Of a stretch of DNA of 64,000 nucleotides, positions 35,200 to 47,179 are shown piece after piece. This DNA comes from Phocoena phocoena (lineage: Eukaryota > Chordata > Mammalia > Artiodactyla > Phocoenidae), in assembly GCF_963924675.1 (NCBI RefSeq), contig NC_089232.1:34174842-34238841 (forward strand), read 5' to 3'. The translations under genes were made by a program, and so were the position numbers. Numbering within the stretch: the stretch's first letter is position 1; every line of letters begins with the position of its first letter. The notes under the pieces were generated by a model. It saw nothing but the letters and a program-made list of their open reading frames with translations, had not been told where the DNA came from and searched no databases.

Positions 35200-35770
35200 T
35201 TCAAACGTTTACTGACCCTGTTACCGTAACCAGACTCTGGGCTGGGTGCAGGAGTTGCCAAAATGCAAGATCCAGTCCCTGTCTTCAGAAGCTTCCAGAC
35301 CAGTGGGCAATAGGGACACCAAAAAGCAGGTACAACGCAGAATGGCCTTCCCTGCAAGGGGAAGCAAGGAGGGTCAGACGGCACAGACGAGGGCCATCTT
35401 GACCCCCTCTGGGGTTCAGGAAGACTTCCCAGAGGACAAGGTGTCTGAGTTTAATGTATAGGAGGAGAAGGATTTAGCCAAGCAGAGAAAGCGAAGAAGC
35501 ACGTTAACTTCAGAGGAAAGAATCCATCCAAAAGCAGGGCATGGAGGAGAGAGGAGATGGCAAAGGAGGGGAATTGTCCAGCTTGTTAGGGCCAGAGCCC
35601 AGGGTACCCGTGGGGCAGTGGACCCCAGGGGCCCACATGAAGGGTAGGAATGCCATGCACATACTGCTCTATCACCCCACACACAAAGAAGAGCAACTGA
35701 AGGATTTTACACGGGGAAGTAACGTGATCCAAATGGCATTTAGGAAGATCACTATAGCCTTGTATGGGAG
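35200..35770 (-). mobile_element. Ancient L2-like repeat block
   Basis: Ordered phrases of a common mammalian ancient repeat are visible, though diverged: 'tactgaccctgttaccgtaa', 'cagtccctgtcttcagaagc', 'ggaagacttcccagaggaca', 'acacggggaagtaacgtgat' and 'ggaagatcactatagcc'. The same order recurs at 42430-42930. I think it is the minus strand of an L2-related LINE, but the family name is uncertain. Confidence 0.42.
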
Positions 35771-36754
35771 GAGAGAAAAGTTTCTTTTCAAGAAGCTTTT
35801 CAGTGCCACAGCTGAAGGCAAAGACATCCAGAAGAAAGTCTGTGGCAGAAAATTTCCTTATTTGAGGGCTAGATTTTAAAGGCGTTACGCTTGGGAGGAG
35901 AAGTTACAATGTTCTCACGGTAAAACAAGTAAAGGGAGTCATAGACTTGAGTTGCGTGGGACATCACAAGGCCACCTGGACCACGTCCCTGCTTTGATGC
36001 AGTCATGGTGTCTCAGCTGGCATAACGGTGCCAAGACAGCTGAGGCTTGGGAATCGAAGTGACTGGTCCACGTGATAGAACCTGCAGTCACGGGTGGAAG
36101 GCCGAGATGTCGACTGCCGCTATGCCTGGAGACCTCTGTCCACTGCAGGCCCTTGCCATGACGATATGGCGAGTGGAGAGGACACAGAACGGGAAACTGG
36201 CTTCTGCCTTCAGATCTGCCAGGAAGGAACGACTGTATTCAGTTTCTTGATGCACAGTCATGGCAGTGACGATCCTCACGCAGAGAATTTTCCATTTATT
36301 CCCCTTTTTGGAAAATAATAGCCAAATGGGACACTCCACCACCTGTGCTCTGGGACAAAAATTTTTGAAGAGGTTTATTTTAAGGAGAGAAGCACTTGCA
36401 GAGATTGCTTTTACTACCTTATAGATTTCTAAAGTGCATCAGGTCTTCTGAGGTACCCTTGCTAATTCGAGAATGTCAGGAAATACAAAAACACTAATTT
36501 CCAGAGACATGAGCCTTGAGCCATTTTCTGGCCCTAGCCTATCATTGATACTTTATAGGGTAAGTCAAAATGGGTCAGATCTGGCCAAGAGAAGAGCAAG
36601 GGAAACATTCTTGGAGGGAAGGAGGAAGGGAACAATCTAAGCTAAGAATGAATGTGAAAGACTAAAGCTGCAGAGATGGACTAGGGTGTTCTCTTGTCAA
36701 GACAAAAGAAGGTGACACCATACGTAACAGTAGGCAGGTGCTTTGTTTCACTGT
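35771..36754. other. Unique non-coding DNA
   Basis: Several open frames of 60-85 codons overlap on both strands at 36047-36342, with no recognisable domain. No splice structure is supported. Confidence 0.45.
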
Positions 36755-36960
36755 TTAATAATAATTACAGCTAGTTTTTATATAGTTCTTATCCTGTGCC
36801 CAGCACATGCATTAACTCATGGGAGTCTCACAGTAACCCAAGGAGATGGATACTATTATCGCCCCCACTTTACAGGAGAGAAAACCAAGTTGCAAAGAGA
36901 TTGAGCAATTTGTCCACCCTCACACAAAGAGAAATTAAACCCAGGGAATTTGGCTTTTAA
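36755..36960 (-). mobile_element. MIR SINE fragment
   Basis: The complement of the MIR: 'tatagttcttatcctgtgcc', 'ccactttacaggagagaaaa', 'ccaccctcacacaaagagaa'. Diverged. Confidence 0.75.
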
Positions 36961-38019
36961 CCTGACACTAGGAAGAGTTGCATTTAGCTGTATTTTGTTC
37001 TTGTCGATTTTATTAATAGCAGATGCAAACAGGATTTTAAGATCATTTGTTCTGAGTTGAAAACACATGCCTTGGCCTTAATTCACACCTGGGGGAATTT
37101 TAATTCTTGGTTGTGCTTCCTTGAGGCCCATATTATTTTCAAAAGTATAATCGGAAAATATAAAATAATTATGGATACTGGCTTCTAGATTAAACAACTG
37201 CTGAACTTGGGCAAACAGATCAAATTAAGGCTGAATCTCTTTCTTATGAAAAATTTCCTGATTTTATATGTAGGAGTTTGTTTTTGTTCTTGTTGAACTC
37301 CGGGACTTAGAAGTAGACATATTTATTTAGTTTGACCCAGATCTAGTATGTGTTGCTTGGTCTATTCTTTTTAGTTTATTGTATCTCTTAATCTTCTACA
37401 CATGCGACCGGGGACCTCAGTGATGAGGGCATTGGAAAAATCTAAACAAACAATAAATTCTGGCTACACGATTCCCTATAAATGGAGTGCTTAATAAAAT
37501 AATGCTTGGAAACATGATGTTAGAATGATCAGATCTGTATGAAGTAACCAAATTATAAATTTCCAGTGCTTGCCATAACTGGTAATATTTTTTCTTATAG
37601 CCTGAAATATTTGTGATCAGTATTTTGTACATGATAAAACAAAACAGTTCTTTGTTTTGAGAAGCAAATGTGGTTCGGTATTAGATGGTTCAAATAAACC
37701 TAGAAGCCATGATGATTTACTCCTAATTCTGAAGTTTCAGTTACAAGCCCGATCTTCTTGGTTGCCCCATTGGAGTTCAGAAAACTACTCTTTCCTTGGC
37801 AATGACTGAACACCCTCACAGAAAGCTTCCCTGAACTTTCACCTGGCACAGGCCCTGGCACACTCAGGTGGCACCTGGTGTCTGTCCTCAGTGGCACCTG
37901 GTACTGAGAACAGCATTCCAAATTGCCAATAGTCTCAATTGACATAGAGCTTTGCTTTAACTTATTCACTTGTTCCTGGCTGTTCTCTTTTCCTTGTGTA
38001 GTCCAAACAGTTTAGCCAT
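36961..38019. other. Unique AT-rich DNA
   Basis: No gene or repeat recognised. Confidence 0.45.
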
Positions 38020-38150
38020 TCCACAAGTGTTTATTAAATACCTACTCTGCTCTAAGGAGTGAGGAAAGGATGTTAAGTTAGAATGACATAGCCACTGTCC
38101 TCACAGAACTGATGGTCTAGAAGGGAAGATACAGTAACAATAAAGCATGA
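38020..38150 (-). mobile_element. LINE-2 3'-end fragment
   Basis: The complement of the L2 3' terminus: 'cacaagtgtttattaaatac', 'ctactctgctctaagg' and 'cctcacagaactgatggtct'. Ancient; edges estimated. Confidence 0.6.
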
Positions 38151-38418
38151 CGGTAGAAGTACAGTTTGCAATGGAAATGCGTAGAGAATATAAATATCAG
38201 AATAAATACACTAAAATGTTGAAGCAGTTCTCCTTAAGTGGTGGGACTGTAGTTAACGCTTTCAAATTTAGTACCATATTTCAAGGTCTTTCCAAGTTTA
38301 ATTTAATGGGCAAAGATATTTTTATAAAGGGAATTTTAAGAACAAAATATATTTTTAGTCTATTTAAATACTTAAGTTTTAAGATTTTTTTTTACTATTA
38401 TCAAAAATAAATTTTCAA

Positions 38419-38590
38419 GGCTTCCCTGGTGGCGCAGTTGTTGAGAGTCCGCCTGCCGATGCAGGGGACACGGGTTTGTGCCCCGGTCTGGGAAGATCCC
38501 ACATGCCGCCGAGCCTGCGCGTCCGGAGCCTGTGCTCCGCAACGGGAGAGGCCACAAAGGTGAGAGGCCCGCTTACCGCAAAAAAAAAAA
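38419..38590 (+). mobile_element. CHR-type SINE, short form, with a 30-bp internal deletion
   Basis: Head 'ggcttccctggtggcgcagt' to poly-A (38580-38591). Compared with the copy at 40774-40989, 30 bases are missing at about 38505-38511. The deletion falls between two GCCGC repeats of the normal element, which suggests slippage or recombination. Flanks share only an imperfect A/T-rich duplication. Confidence 0.92.
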
Positions 38591-38591
38591 A

Positions 38592-39284
38592 CCAAAAAAT
38601 TCATATTTATTCTGTTATGAAGCACCATTTTTCAGACAGTGACTCTAGACCCCATTCAACCTAACAAAGCCCTTCCTTCAATTATGCCACCATTGGCTGC
38701 CTTAGACAAACACACTTCCCATTTTGAAAGGTCTTAGGCAGCCCTCACCACCACATTGCCTCTCCATGAAATCTCATCTACCTCATTCTTCCTCCTCTCA
38801 ATTTCATGAACAGATGCTGAAGAATACAAACTGTAGTCACATGAAAGTTTAGACTATTCCATGAATTTATCCTCAGATTCTCTTTCAGAAGCTCTGATGT
38901 CAACAAAACAACACATAGATTATATTTGTTTATACAAGTGAAATCAACAAGATCATCAATTATAACAAGATAAAAGACCTTGATTATGTCCAAAGACCAA
39001 GATGATTTAGAAGGAAGCCAGCCAACGTGAAGCAGCATCCAGAAACTTCACAGATGCTCTGCTGTTGGTATCTGTTTGATAAGATTGCTATTTCCAATTT
39101 GAAGGTAGAAGTCTGTGGTCCTCGTTTCTTTGTAATGCTAAAAGTAAACCAAGAATAATTGCCTCAGGTGGTAAATGCGTTTTCCTAATAATAAAAGTAA
39201 TAACACAAGTTTGTTAGAAAGAACTTACAGAGCCCAGAAAAAGTTTATTGAAGAAAACAAAACCCCACAATCCAACTGAGAGAT
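38592..39284. other. Unique non-coding DNA
   Basis: Nothing recognised beyond short chance frames. Confidence 0.45.
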
Positions 39285-39540
39285 GCCCACTTTCACCTTT
39301 AAATCCCTGTAGAGTTGGTTTTATACTGATTGTAGGGTATATTCTGCCCTTTTCACTTAACTTACGTTGGGAGTATGTTATTACTTTATATATATTTCTT
39401 TTCACGGCTTTCTAATACTCTATTGAATGGATATACTACTTACTTAACAATTCTCTTATTTATGTATGTTTAGATGATGCCTATTATTTTGCCATTATGT
39501 TATAATGAATATTTTGCATTATACACACATCTAAAAGACT
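39285..39540 (-). mobile_element. Ancient LINE-1 ORF2 3' fragment, minus strand
   Basis: The text 'cggctttctaatactctatt' and 'gaatggatatactacttact', followed by 'tgttataatgaatattttgc', is a decayed antisense L1 segment equivalent to 1200-1290 in the first L1. No coding frame survives. Confidence 0.6.
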
Positions 39541-39799
39541 CTAATAATTAATAATACAGATCAAATTAAAAATTTGAAGACATGTAAACATGGTTCTGCA
39601 GGTTATAAATCATAAATTATCCTTGTTTCCCACCCTCACGGTGCTTTTTTACATGACCAACCAACTTAAAAACATCTACATTTGTTAGTGCATCAACCTT
39701 TTCATTATGTGTTTTCAAATTTGTTTTAATATCCTGCTTTATTTCAAAAATTCTTTAATGGAACTTGGAAGTTTTTGCCTTTTAATGCGATATGTATAG

Positions 39800-40330
39800 T
39801 TATCTTCTCTGAATAATAAATTACCCCAGAACTTAGCCTAAGACAACAAATATTTACAATCTCGCACAATTTCTGTGTATCAAATACCCAGTTGCAGCTT
39901 AGCTGGACAATTCTGATTCAGGGTCTCCTATGAGATTCTAGTCAAGCTATCAACCTCCAGTCATCGCAAGCCCTGAGCGGCTGGAAAATCCACTTCTAAG
40001 CTTACTCATATGGTTGTTGGTAGACTATAGTTCCTAACTGGCTGTTGGCTGGAGGTCTCTGTTCCTTACCTTATGGGCTTCTCCATAGAGCTGCACAATA
40101 CGGCAGCTGTCCTCCCCAGAGTGAAAGATTCAAAAGAGACAGAAAGAGAAAGGATGCCACAAACAGAAGCTACAGTTTTTTGTAACATGTACCATCACTT
40201 TTACCATATTCTATTGGTCACAAAGACCAACCTTGGTACGGTGTGGGAGAGCACCACACGAGGGTGTGAATACCAAAAGAAGAGGCTCATTTGGATTTTA
40301 TTTTGAAACCATAAAATCTTAGAGACTGAC
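39800..40330. mobile_element. Ancient mammal-wide interspersed repeat, family not assigned
   Basis: The text 'taataaattaccccagaact' with 'ttgcagcttagctggacaat', 'cagggtctcctatgagattc', 'cttatgggcttctccatagagc' (split here) and 'agggtgtgaataccaaaaga' follows the order of a widely dispersed ancient mammalian repeat. I recognise the phrase order but cannot name the family safely. Confidence 0.5.
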
Positions 40331-40494
40331 TACAACATACAGTAATCTTTATGAGGACCCAAAATACGTTTGTAATGATCTCCTGTCAAAAAATCCTCCA
40401 TGAGTTGCTACTGAGAAGACAGTTTACCACTACCTAGTAAGTTTGAATATTCACCGGTCCCACAATCTCAACTCTAGGTTTAACTTCCTAAAGA

Positions 40495-40773
40495 ACGTCT
40501 TTCAGTCTTTCACATGTGCACCAGGGCACACATAAGAATGTTCTAAGCAGCAGTGTTTGTAATAGAAACCAATCAATAACAGGCCAGATGCCCATCAATA
40601 GAATAAAATAACACAATTAATTGTGGGCTGTTGGTATAATAAAATGCTATACAGCAGTGAAACTGACGGACTAAGAACTACCCACATCAGTCCATTTGCA
40701 ACCATTGAATGAAAAAAGCAAGACACGGGTATGATGTATTTCACAATAAAGTAAATTTAAAAAGCACATCGTA
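40495..40773 (+). mobile_element. Ancient LINE-1 3' fragment, plus strand
   Basis: The text 'agcagcagtgtttgtaatag', 'ccagatgcccatcaatagaa' and 'gctatacagcagtgaaactg' is the end of an old L1 ORF2 and 3'UTR. A SINE at 40774-40989 is inserted in or at its end. Confidence 0.68.
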
Positions 40774-40989
40774 GGGGCTTCCCTGGTGGCGCAGTGGTTG
40801 AGAGTCCGCCTGCCGATGCAGTGGACACGGGTTCGTGCCCCGGTCCGGGAAGATCCCACATGCCGCGGAGCGGCTGGGCCCGTGAGCCATGGCCGCTGAG
40901 CCTGCGCGTCCGGAGCCTGTGCTTCGCAACGGGAGAGGCCACAACAGTGAGAGGCCCGCGTACCGCAAAAAAAAAAAAAAAAAGAAAGA
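40774..40989 (+). mobile_element. CHR-type SINE, short form, young-looking
   Basis: Complete copy with a perfect 15-bp duplication, aaaaagcacatcgta, at 40759-40773 and 40990-41004. The insertion site reads TT|TAAAAA, in line with the L1 endonuclease. It is the last CHR SINE in the window; none is seen in the next 23 kb. Confidence 0.96.
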
Positions 40990-41049
40990 AAAAAGCACAT
41001 CGTATAGTAAAAACATTACAATGATACTTTCAATAAGAAAACGGTGGTT

Positions 41050-41300
41050 AACAGAAATGAAGCACTCACTATGCAACAGGCACTGCGATAAGCACGTCAA
41101 GTTGTTTTGTTTTCATTTAATTCTCACAACAGGTAGAAGGTTAAAATTAGTCTTTTTTTCCTCATTTTCCAGATGAGAAAGCTTAAACTTATAGAAATAA
41201 AAACATTTTCCCAAGTTCACACAACCAGTATGTCATAGAGCTAGGATTTGAACCCAGGCAGAATGATTCTAGAGCCAACTGTCCTAACTGCTAACTTAAA
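41050..41300 (-). mobile_element. MIR SINE
   Basis: Nearly complete MIR complement: 'cattttccagatgagaaagc', 'cccaagttcacacaaccagt', 'gctaggatttgaacccaggc'. Well preserved for its age. Confidence 0.82.
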
Positions 41301-41524
41301 ATCTGGGTTTGTTCCTAGATTTAGCTCCATGTGTCAATGACAAAATGAAACACTAAATTGCTTATGTGTTGAAATGATGTCTGAATGGATACCTAGTCCT
41401 TGCACAAGTGAATGGGCCAATTCATCATCTCTCCAGGTTCTCCCGCCTCTCTGCACTGTGCCCTGACGATGAAATAGACCTCACCTTTCTACTAGGATTC
41501 CAGGCGACTCTCCTGTAAACACCA

Positions 41525-41790
41525 ACTGGATAACAGGGCTTATTTATTGAGCATTTACTGTAAGTCAGGCATTCATCTAAGTGTTTAGATGCACTAACTC
41601 ATTGGATGCTCAAAACACCCTCTGTGGTAGATGTTACTAGGATGCCCATTTTACAGGTAAGAGAACAGGCTTTGAGAAAACTTCCCAACAATTACACAGC
41701 TTGTAGGTGGCAGTGTCAGGACTTAAACCCAGGCATTCTAGCTTCCAAGCCTATGGTCGTAACCACTCATATACTGCCTCCCATGAAGTA
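41525..41790 (-). mobile_element. MIR SINE
   Basis: Nearly complete MIR complement: 'tgcccattttacaggtaaga', 'caattacacagcttgtaggt', 'gacttaaacccaggcattct'. The plus strand starts with 'ttattgagcatttactgtaa'. Confidence 0.84.
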
Positions 41791-42006
41791 TTATGCTTAG
41801 AGTAAAGGCACATAAGGAAAAAACTGGCTCTTTTTCTAATGAAATATATAAAATATAGAGACTTCACTGATATTCTAAAGAATTTCCATTATCAGATTTT
41901 CCTAAGGTGTCAAAAAAATGTAACATTTAACATGTGTACTAGGAAAAAACATGATGGCTTCATCTTGGAGACAGTAAGAACAATACAGTTGTGTTTGAGG
42001 GTTTTT

Positions 42007-42235
42007 TTTAATTGAAGTATAGTTGATTTACAATATTGTATTAGTTTCAGATTTACAGCAAAGTGATTCAGTTTTATTTATATATATATGTATATATATA
42101 TAAATTTTTTCAGATTCTTTCCGCTTATAGGTTATTATAAGATATTGAATATAGTTCCCTGTGCTATACAGTAGGTCCTTGTGGTTTATCTATTTTATAT
42201 ATCATAGTGTGAATCTGTTAATCCCGAACTCCTAA
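42007..42235 (-). mobile_element. LINE-1 3'-end fragment, minus strand
   Basis: Complement of the same L1 3' terminus found at 12608-12815: 'ttaattgaagtatagttgat', an internal (TA)n stretch, then 'ccctgtgctatacagtaggt'. The poly-A end lies at the left. Confidence 0.78.
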
Positions 42236-42429
42236 ATGCTCTTGAGTTTTTAATTTAATTTTGTTACAAGTTCTCTGTCTTTCTCATCTCAAGCTAACAA
42301 GATTTAATTCAACTAGTTAACACATTACAGGCATTTGATACACATTTATTTACTTTAAGTCATTTTTTAGAGTGAGGAATAACATTTTATATATTAATCA
42401 AAATTTGGGGGCTCCCACTATATATGAGG

Positions 42430-42930
42430 CTCTAGAACAAAACATATCAAGTTGGAAAACACACAGTCTCTGCCCACAGGAGTCCCCAGCCTACTGGTTA
42501 CAGTGCCTATAATGACAGTGCATATAATTACCATTCAACGTGTTAGGTTCTAAAACAGAGGAATACACTCTACAAGTGACTGACTCAATTTACGCTGCCC
42601 TAAAAAATAGGTGACTTTTGAACTGAGCCATACAAGATAAGTGCCCGTCACTAGGCAGAAACGGAAAGGAAGGGCATTTCTGGTAGAGGGCACAGCACGG
42701 TCAAAAGTGTGGAGGCACAAAAGCGTACCACGTGTATAATTTTTTGCTGCCAGGGTGCAAATTGCTTAGGGGGACATGGTGGAAAATGATCCTGGAAAGG
42801 CCAGTGGCAGGAGATTATGAAAGCCTTTGCCTGACTCCATAGTTAGGCCTGGAGGCAACAGGGAAGTAAAGATTTTTTAAGCGGGAGGGTATCATGGCTA
42901 TTATTTTATAATGATAACTCTGGTGAAGCG
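42430..42930 (-). mobile_element. Ancient L2-like repeat block, second copy
   Basis: Shares phrase order with 35200-35770: 'acagtctctgcccacaggag', 'acttttgaactgagccatac', 'atttctggtagagggcacag', 'gcgggagggtatcatggcta', 'taactctggtgaagcgagtc'. Decayed. The family name is uncertain. Confidence 0.42.
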
Positions 42931-42959
42931 AGTCTGAAGGGTATTTTAACAATTCAGTC

Positions 42960-43120
42960 AAACAATACCTGGAGACTGAACCTTATGAAACAAGTAGTAT
43001 TTCGGACCCCATTTTACAGATGAGAAAATCAAGGCACAGAGGAATATAACACCTTGTCCAATGCTGCACAGCTGGTAAAGAGGGGAGCCAAATTCAAACC
43101 CAGGTAGTGGGACAGTAATG
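42960..43120 (-). mobile_element. MIR SINE fragment
   Basis: MIR complement: 'cccattttacagatgagaaa', 'atgctgcacagctggtaaag', 'ccaaattcaaacccaggtag'. Confidence 0.8.
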
Positions 43121-43474
43121 TCTCCTGCCTGCGAGGTCGGCTGATGATCATGGCAGGTGAGAAGGGAGAGAGCTAGCTGGCAGAGCCTTGAGCTTGAACT
43201 ACAGGGCAGAGTGGACGGTGCTCCCAGAGAACACTATGTGGATCACAGAGAAGAAGCAGGTTGGGTGAGGAATCGATGAATTCCATTTCAGACATGAGTG
43301 CAGGAGGTCTGTGAGAGCCAGGCCATGACACCAGAGGGCTGTTGAAAATGCTAGGACTAAGCTTCAGGAGAGGTGTGGGCAGAGAAAGTCAACCCAGACA
43401 TGGAATACCCTGCTAAATAGACTCCGTTCCACCCAAGACCCACATCCTGAAGACGCAGAACCTGAGGCCCTGAG

Positions 43475-43715
43475 AGGCAGTTCAGAAGACAGAGCTCTAG
43501 AGCCAGACTCACGTTCAAATGCTAAGCTTAAATGTACGTTCTGGGAGACGTTTCTTCACTTTTCCAACCAGAGTTTTTCATTCATTACTGGAGACTATAA
43601 TACTTCATTTGCCACATTGTTATAAGGATTTAAATTAATATGCATATAAAGCACCTGGCACATTGCTTTCCAAAAGTAAGTGCTCAGTAAATGGTGATCA
43701 TTATTATTATCATTT
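43475..43715 (+). mobile_element. MIR SINE
   Basis: Plus-strand MIR: 'gctctagagccagactcacg', 'tggcacattgctttccaaaa' and 'gtaagtgctcagtaaatggt' in the right order. Confidence 0.75.
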
Positions 43716-44404
43716 CTATTTGTCGAAGGTGAGGCTAGAACAGAGAAAACAGTCTGGGCAGCCAGCGCCGTCACTCTCTTGGCAGTTTTTCCCATAAAAT
43801 TCTCTTACCTACATGGAATTGTCACTAATATCTCAACCCAAGAAAAGAAGGTCCTTTTGAGGAATATGAGTTCTCTATTTGCCAAAAGAATAACCTAGAG
43901 AAATGAGATTAAAAATTGTATATATGTATATGATAAAATATAAAACATGGATTGAAAACAAAGCAAGTGCCACATTTCCTAGATTCTTAAGTGACTGAGG
44001 CAAATTCATGGGGTGGCTCATGGCCTCTAAAGCAGAGTCAGGGCAGATGAATGGTAGAAAGTACGCTTTCAGCCATGGTCACCTGGCTCAAGATTTTCCA
44101 TTGCGACAATATCTATGTCCACAAGGGGCACATCTCCCAAGAAGGGTGGTATTTCAGGAGTCACAGAAAATCTTGAGATCTGAAAACCCAACAGAAAAGA
44201 CTTGAACTTAGAAATCAAGTAGAAGCTTTAAAGACCAAAGGCTATGTAAGCATTTATGTATCACTTTGTCATTCCCAGCTCCTTCAGCCGTGTTTTATTT
44301 TGGGATTCAATGTGGTGACTAACAACATGGTTATTTAGGCAAAGACCTTAGGTTTGAAAAATTCCAGAAGAAGAGAATTTCTGGGAAAAGGACTCTAATT
44401 CACA
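43716..44404. other. Unique non-coding DNA
   Basis: No gene or repeat recognised. Confidence 0.45.
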
Positions 44405-44433
44405 TTACACACACACACACACACACACACCCC
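44405..44433. repeat. (AC)n microsatellite
   Basis: About twelve AC units followed by a short C run. Confidence 0.92.
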
Positions 44434-44762
44434 CCACATATACAAAGTTCAAAACACAAGCCAATACACTTAAAAAGGAAAAAGGACATTGGAAATAAAT
44501 GAAATTTATTGTTTAATTTGATTGCCTCTAAGATAATATGTTCAGTAAGGATGTGAGTATAAGCAATGTGGAAAAAGTAAAAAATTGAAAAAAAAAAAAA
44601 GAAGAGGAAGCAGTGCCAACCTCATCCTTTAGAAATAAGGAGAGATGTTTCGAGATAAAAATCTTTTTCCCTCCCCACTAAAGATTCCTGGCCTTTTCAC
44701 TTCTCTTTTCTGAGCATTGCTGCAGGGCGTCAGATTCTGCTGGTTCGCTCTCCTTCCCTGTT

Positions 44763-44900
44763 CCCGCCCCAACCCGTGCTTATCTGAATATATAAGCCTG
44801 CCCTTTGCTCAGATTTATGGGTTGAGCCAGAGCTGTGTGTATTTACAGTGTTCTGACCCGAAAACCCCAGGCCGAAGGAGAAGAGGAGGAAACTGAGCCC
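44763..44900 (+). promoter_or_regulatory. Candidate TATA/GC-box promoter
   Basis: A GC box in reverse orientation (cccgcccc, 44763-44770) lies 18 bases upstream of a TATATAAG element (44789-44796), within a patch that is GC-richer than its surroundings. Initiation would be expected near 44820. No open frame of size follows, so any transcript would be non-coding. Chance occurrence is quite possible. Confidence 0.3.
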
Positions 44901-46780
44901 ATTCCATAAACAGAGACAGATATGAGGGGGAGGTAGAAGGCCTTGCTAGCACTTAACATTTTTAACTATTTGGCCAAGCTTAAGAATTAGTGATTAGATT
45001 AGAGCAAAAGAAAAACGAGGGACGAGAGTGCAGACTTGGGGGGAGTAAACTGTGTATTTTTGCTCTAGTCACTTGGAGGGTCTAGGTTGCCAGATGGGAG
45101 TGGGGTTAAATTTAATGTGAAAGGTCCGAAAGAAAGTTGGTAACTCGGATACAGAGGGAGCTCTGGGAAGGCAGACGGTGTACAAAGAGGAGGATATAAA
45201 CAACATTTAATAAGTTGGAAAATTTCTCCCACCACAAGTTGAACGTCTTGCGTTTTTTAAACTGTAATGGGTTATAGGAGAAAAATCTCCTGTTCCGTGC
45301 TTAAATGAGAACACATTGCCATAGATTACCAAAACCTAATCAATTTTGAGTTGAAATATTTTTCTCAGGGTCTGGTGGCCACTTGAAAGCAATTCCACTT
45401 TCAAACAGGGCTGCTTGGTAAAGGGACCCCCTCCCCCCCTACGCCGAGCTCTGGTACACGCACCAGTTCAAATGGGAAAGAAAGAGCAGCTGAACCTTAA
45501 GCAGTGCTTGGCACCCAAAAACCGAACCCCTCTTTCCCCGGGGCCACATCTTCACCCATGAGCAAAATGTGAAAGCACAACTTCTGTTTGGGCTATCCTC
45601 AAATAATCTACTTGCTGGAAAAACTTGAATTCGTGTGGAGAAACTGACCTGCCAACTGAGGAAATTAGAAATAATCCGGCATTGTAAGTAAAGACTACAA
45701 TATTCGCTGGAGATCGCAAAAGCAAAGCAACTGGGACAACAGCGTAAGTGACTCGCCCACAAATCAATTCACATTGCAACAGAGCAAAGAGCTGCAATGC
45801 ATGAGATTTGACCCGTGATTGGAGAATTTGCGAAATGCCATGGAGTTGTTTCTTTTCGCTCATCTTAATATAGAGCAATCTGGTTCCCGTGATGTTCCCT
45901 GTTAAAGCATCTGCTAGAATGATACTGTTTGATTGGAATTTTTTTTTGTTTTCTAAGGTATGGTCTGGGTACTGAAGAGTATCATTATTATTCTAAATGG
46001 GTTTCTGTGACTCGGATTGAATTATCACCAACAACTGCGTGAGAACACGTGTGTGCTCAGCACTGTGTGTGGCACTTCATAAATGTTAACTTGTTTATTA
46101 GTGTTATATTATTATTAAAGTCGTCAGTAGGAAATCAAAAGTAAAATTGATTCTACAACTGAACTTTGAAAAATGTATAATGCAAAAATGCGCTGAAATG
46201 CATTTTCTCTTCCATTTATATTTGGCATGTTCTGTTCAAAATTAAACATAAAATTCAAAGCTGTGGAGCTAAAGAAGGCATTTGAATTATTCCATCAGGG
46301 CAAACTGAGTACACAGCAGTGAAAACTTGGGCTAAAGGTGCTGAATGGGAAACAGGTACCCTAACCAGGTTGCATTTCTAAAGTCAAATGAAATGCATGA
46401 TATTCCAGAAAACTAACACTTTCTTGTTAGCATTTTTTAACTTTCCTCTAAAATAACAAAACTTCTGCTTTGTCAATAACGCATGCTCAAAACAGATACA
46501 AGTGCATGATGAGGATTTCAGAGGAATTTGGGGACTATTATATCGCAGCTAAAATGCCTTCCTGTGTCATTTCTTTTGAGATCCATTTGCCAGTGAAATC
46601 ATTTTGTTCTCTAATATGGTGTGGATCATAGCAACAGTTCAGATGTAACCATCTAGGAGCAGAGGCCTAGCTCAGTGTGCCAGAAGAAAAAAAAAAAAAA
46701 ACACGTACCACAAAGAGCATTGAGATGAATGGCTCTATTTTATGAGCCATAAAAGTTTTATTCATCTTGACACTGAAACA
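44901..46780. other. Repeat-free non-coding DNA
   Basis: No SINE, LINE or LTR recognised. Two overlapping minus-strand frames of 107-108 codons (45439-45878) have no recognisable motif. An A-run lies at about 46687-46701. Confidence 0.5.
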
Positions 46781-47179
46781 GGTTTAGGCAGTGAGTTGAC
46801 ACGCCTTAAATAAATAAGTGGAATTAATTCCCCAGCCCTTGAAACAATAGCAGCATGCACGTAGGGCAGAGAAATGCCCCATTGTTTCCTGTGGCTGCCT
46901 GATATTGATATTATTTGTGTTTTTCTGTGCTGCTGCCTCAGGGGCCTGGTTGATCCACTTCAGATTCATCCCCTGTTTTATTAGAGGTTGAAAAAGGTTC
47001 AAGACCTGTTTGCACCACAGCTCCCACCGACAGCTAAGGAACCAGTTTGGCGTCTGGTTTGTCTGTTGTTTTACTGCTGACCTTCCAATCAACTTTAACC
47101 CCTGACCTCCAGAGGCATCTATCATGACAAGAGGCTGTTTAACACAAATGGTGCCCATTTATAGGGGAAGAGACTCAGA

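Noticed and set aside
46784..47158. 124-codon frame on minus strand in the repeat-poor region
   Set aside because: No recognised domain; GC-balanced DNA gives such frames by chance. It could still be tested with the neighbouring enhancer candidate.
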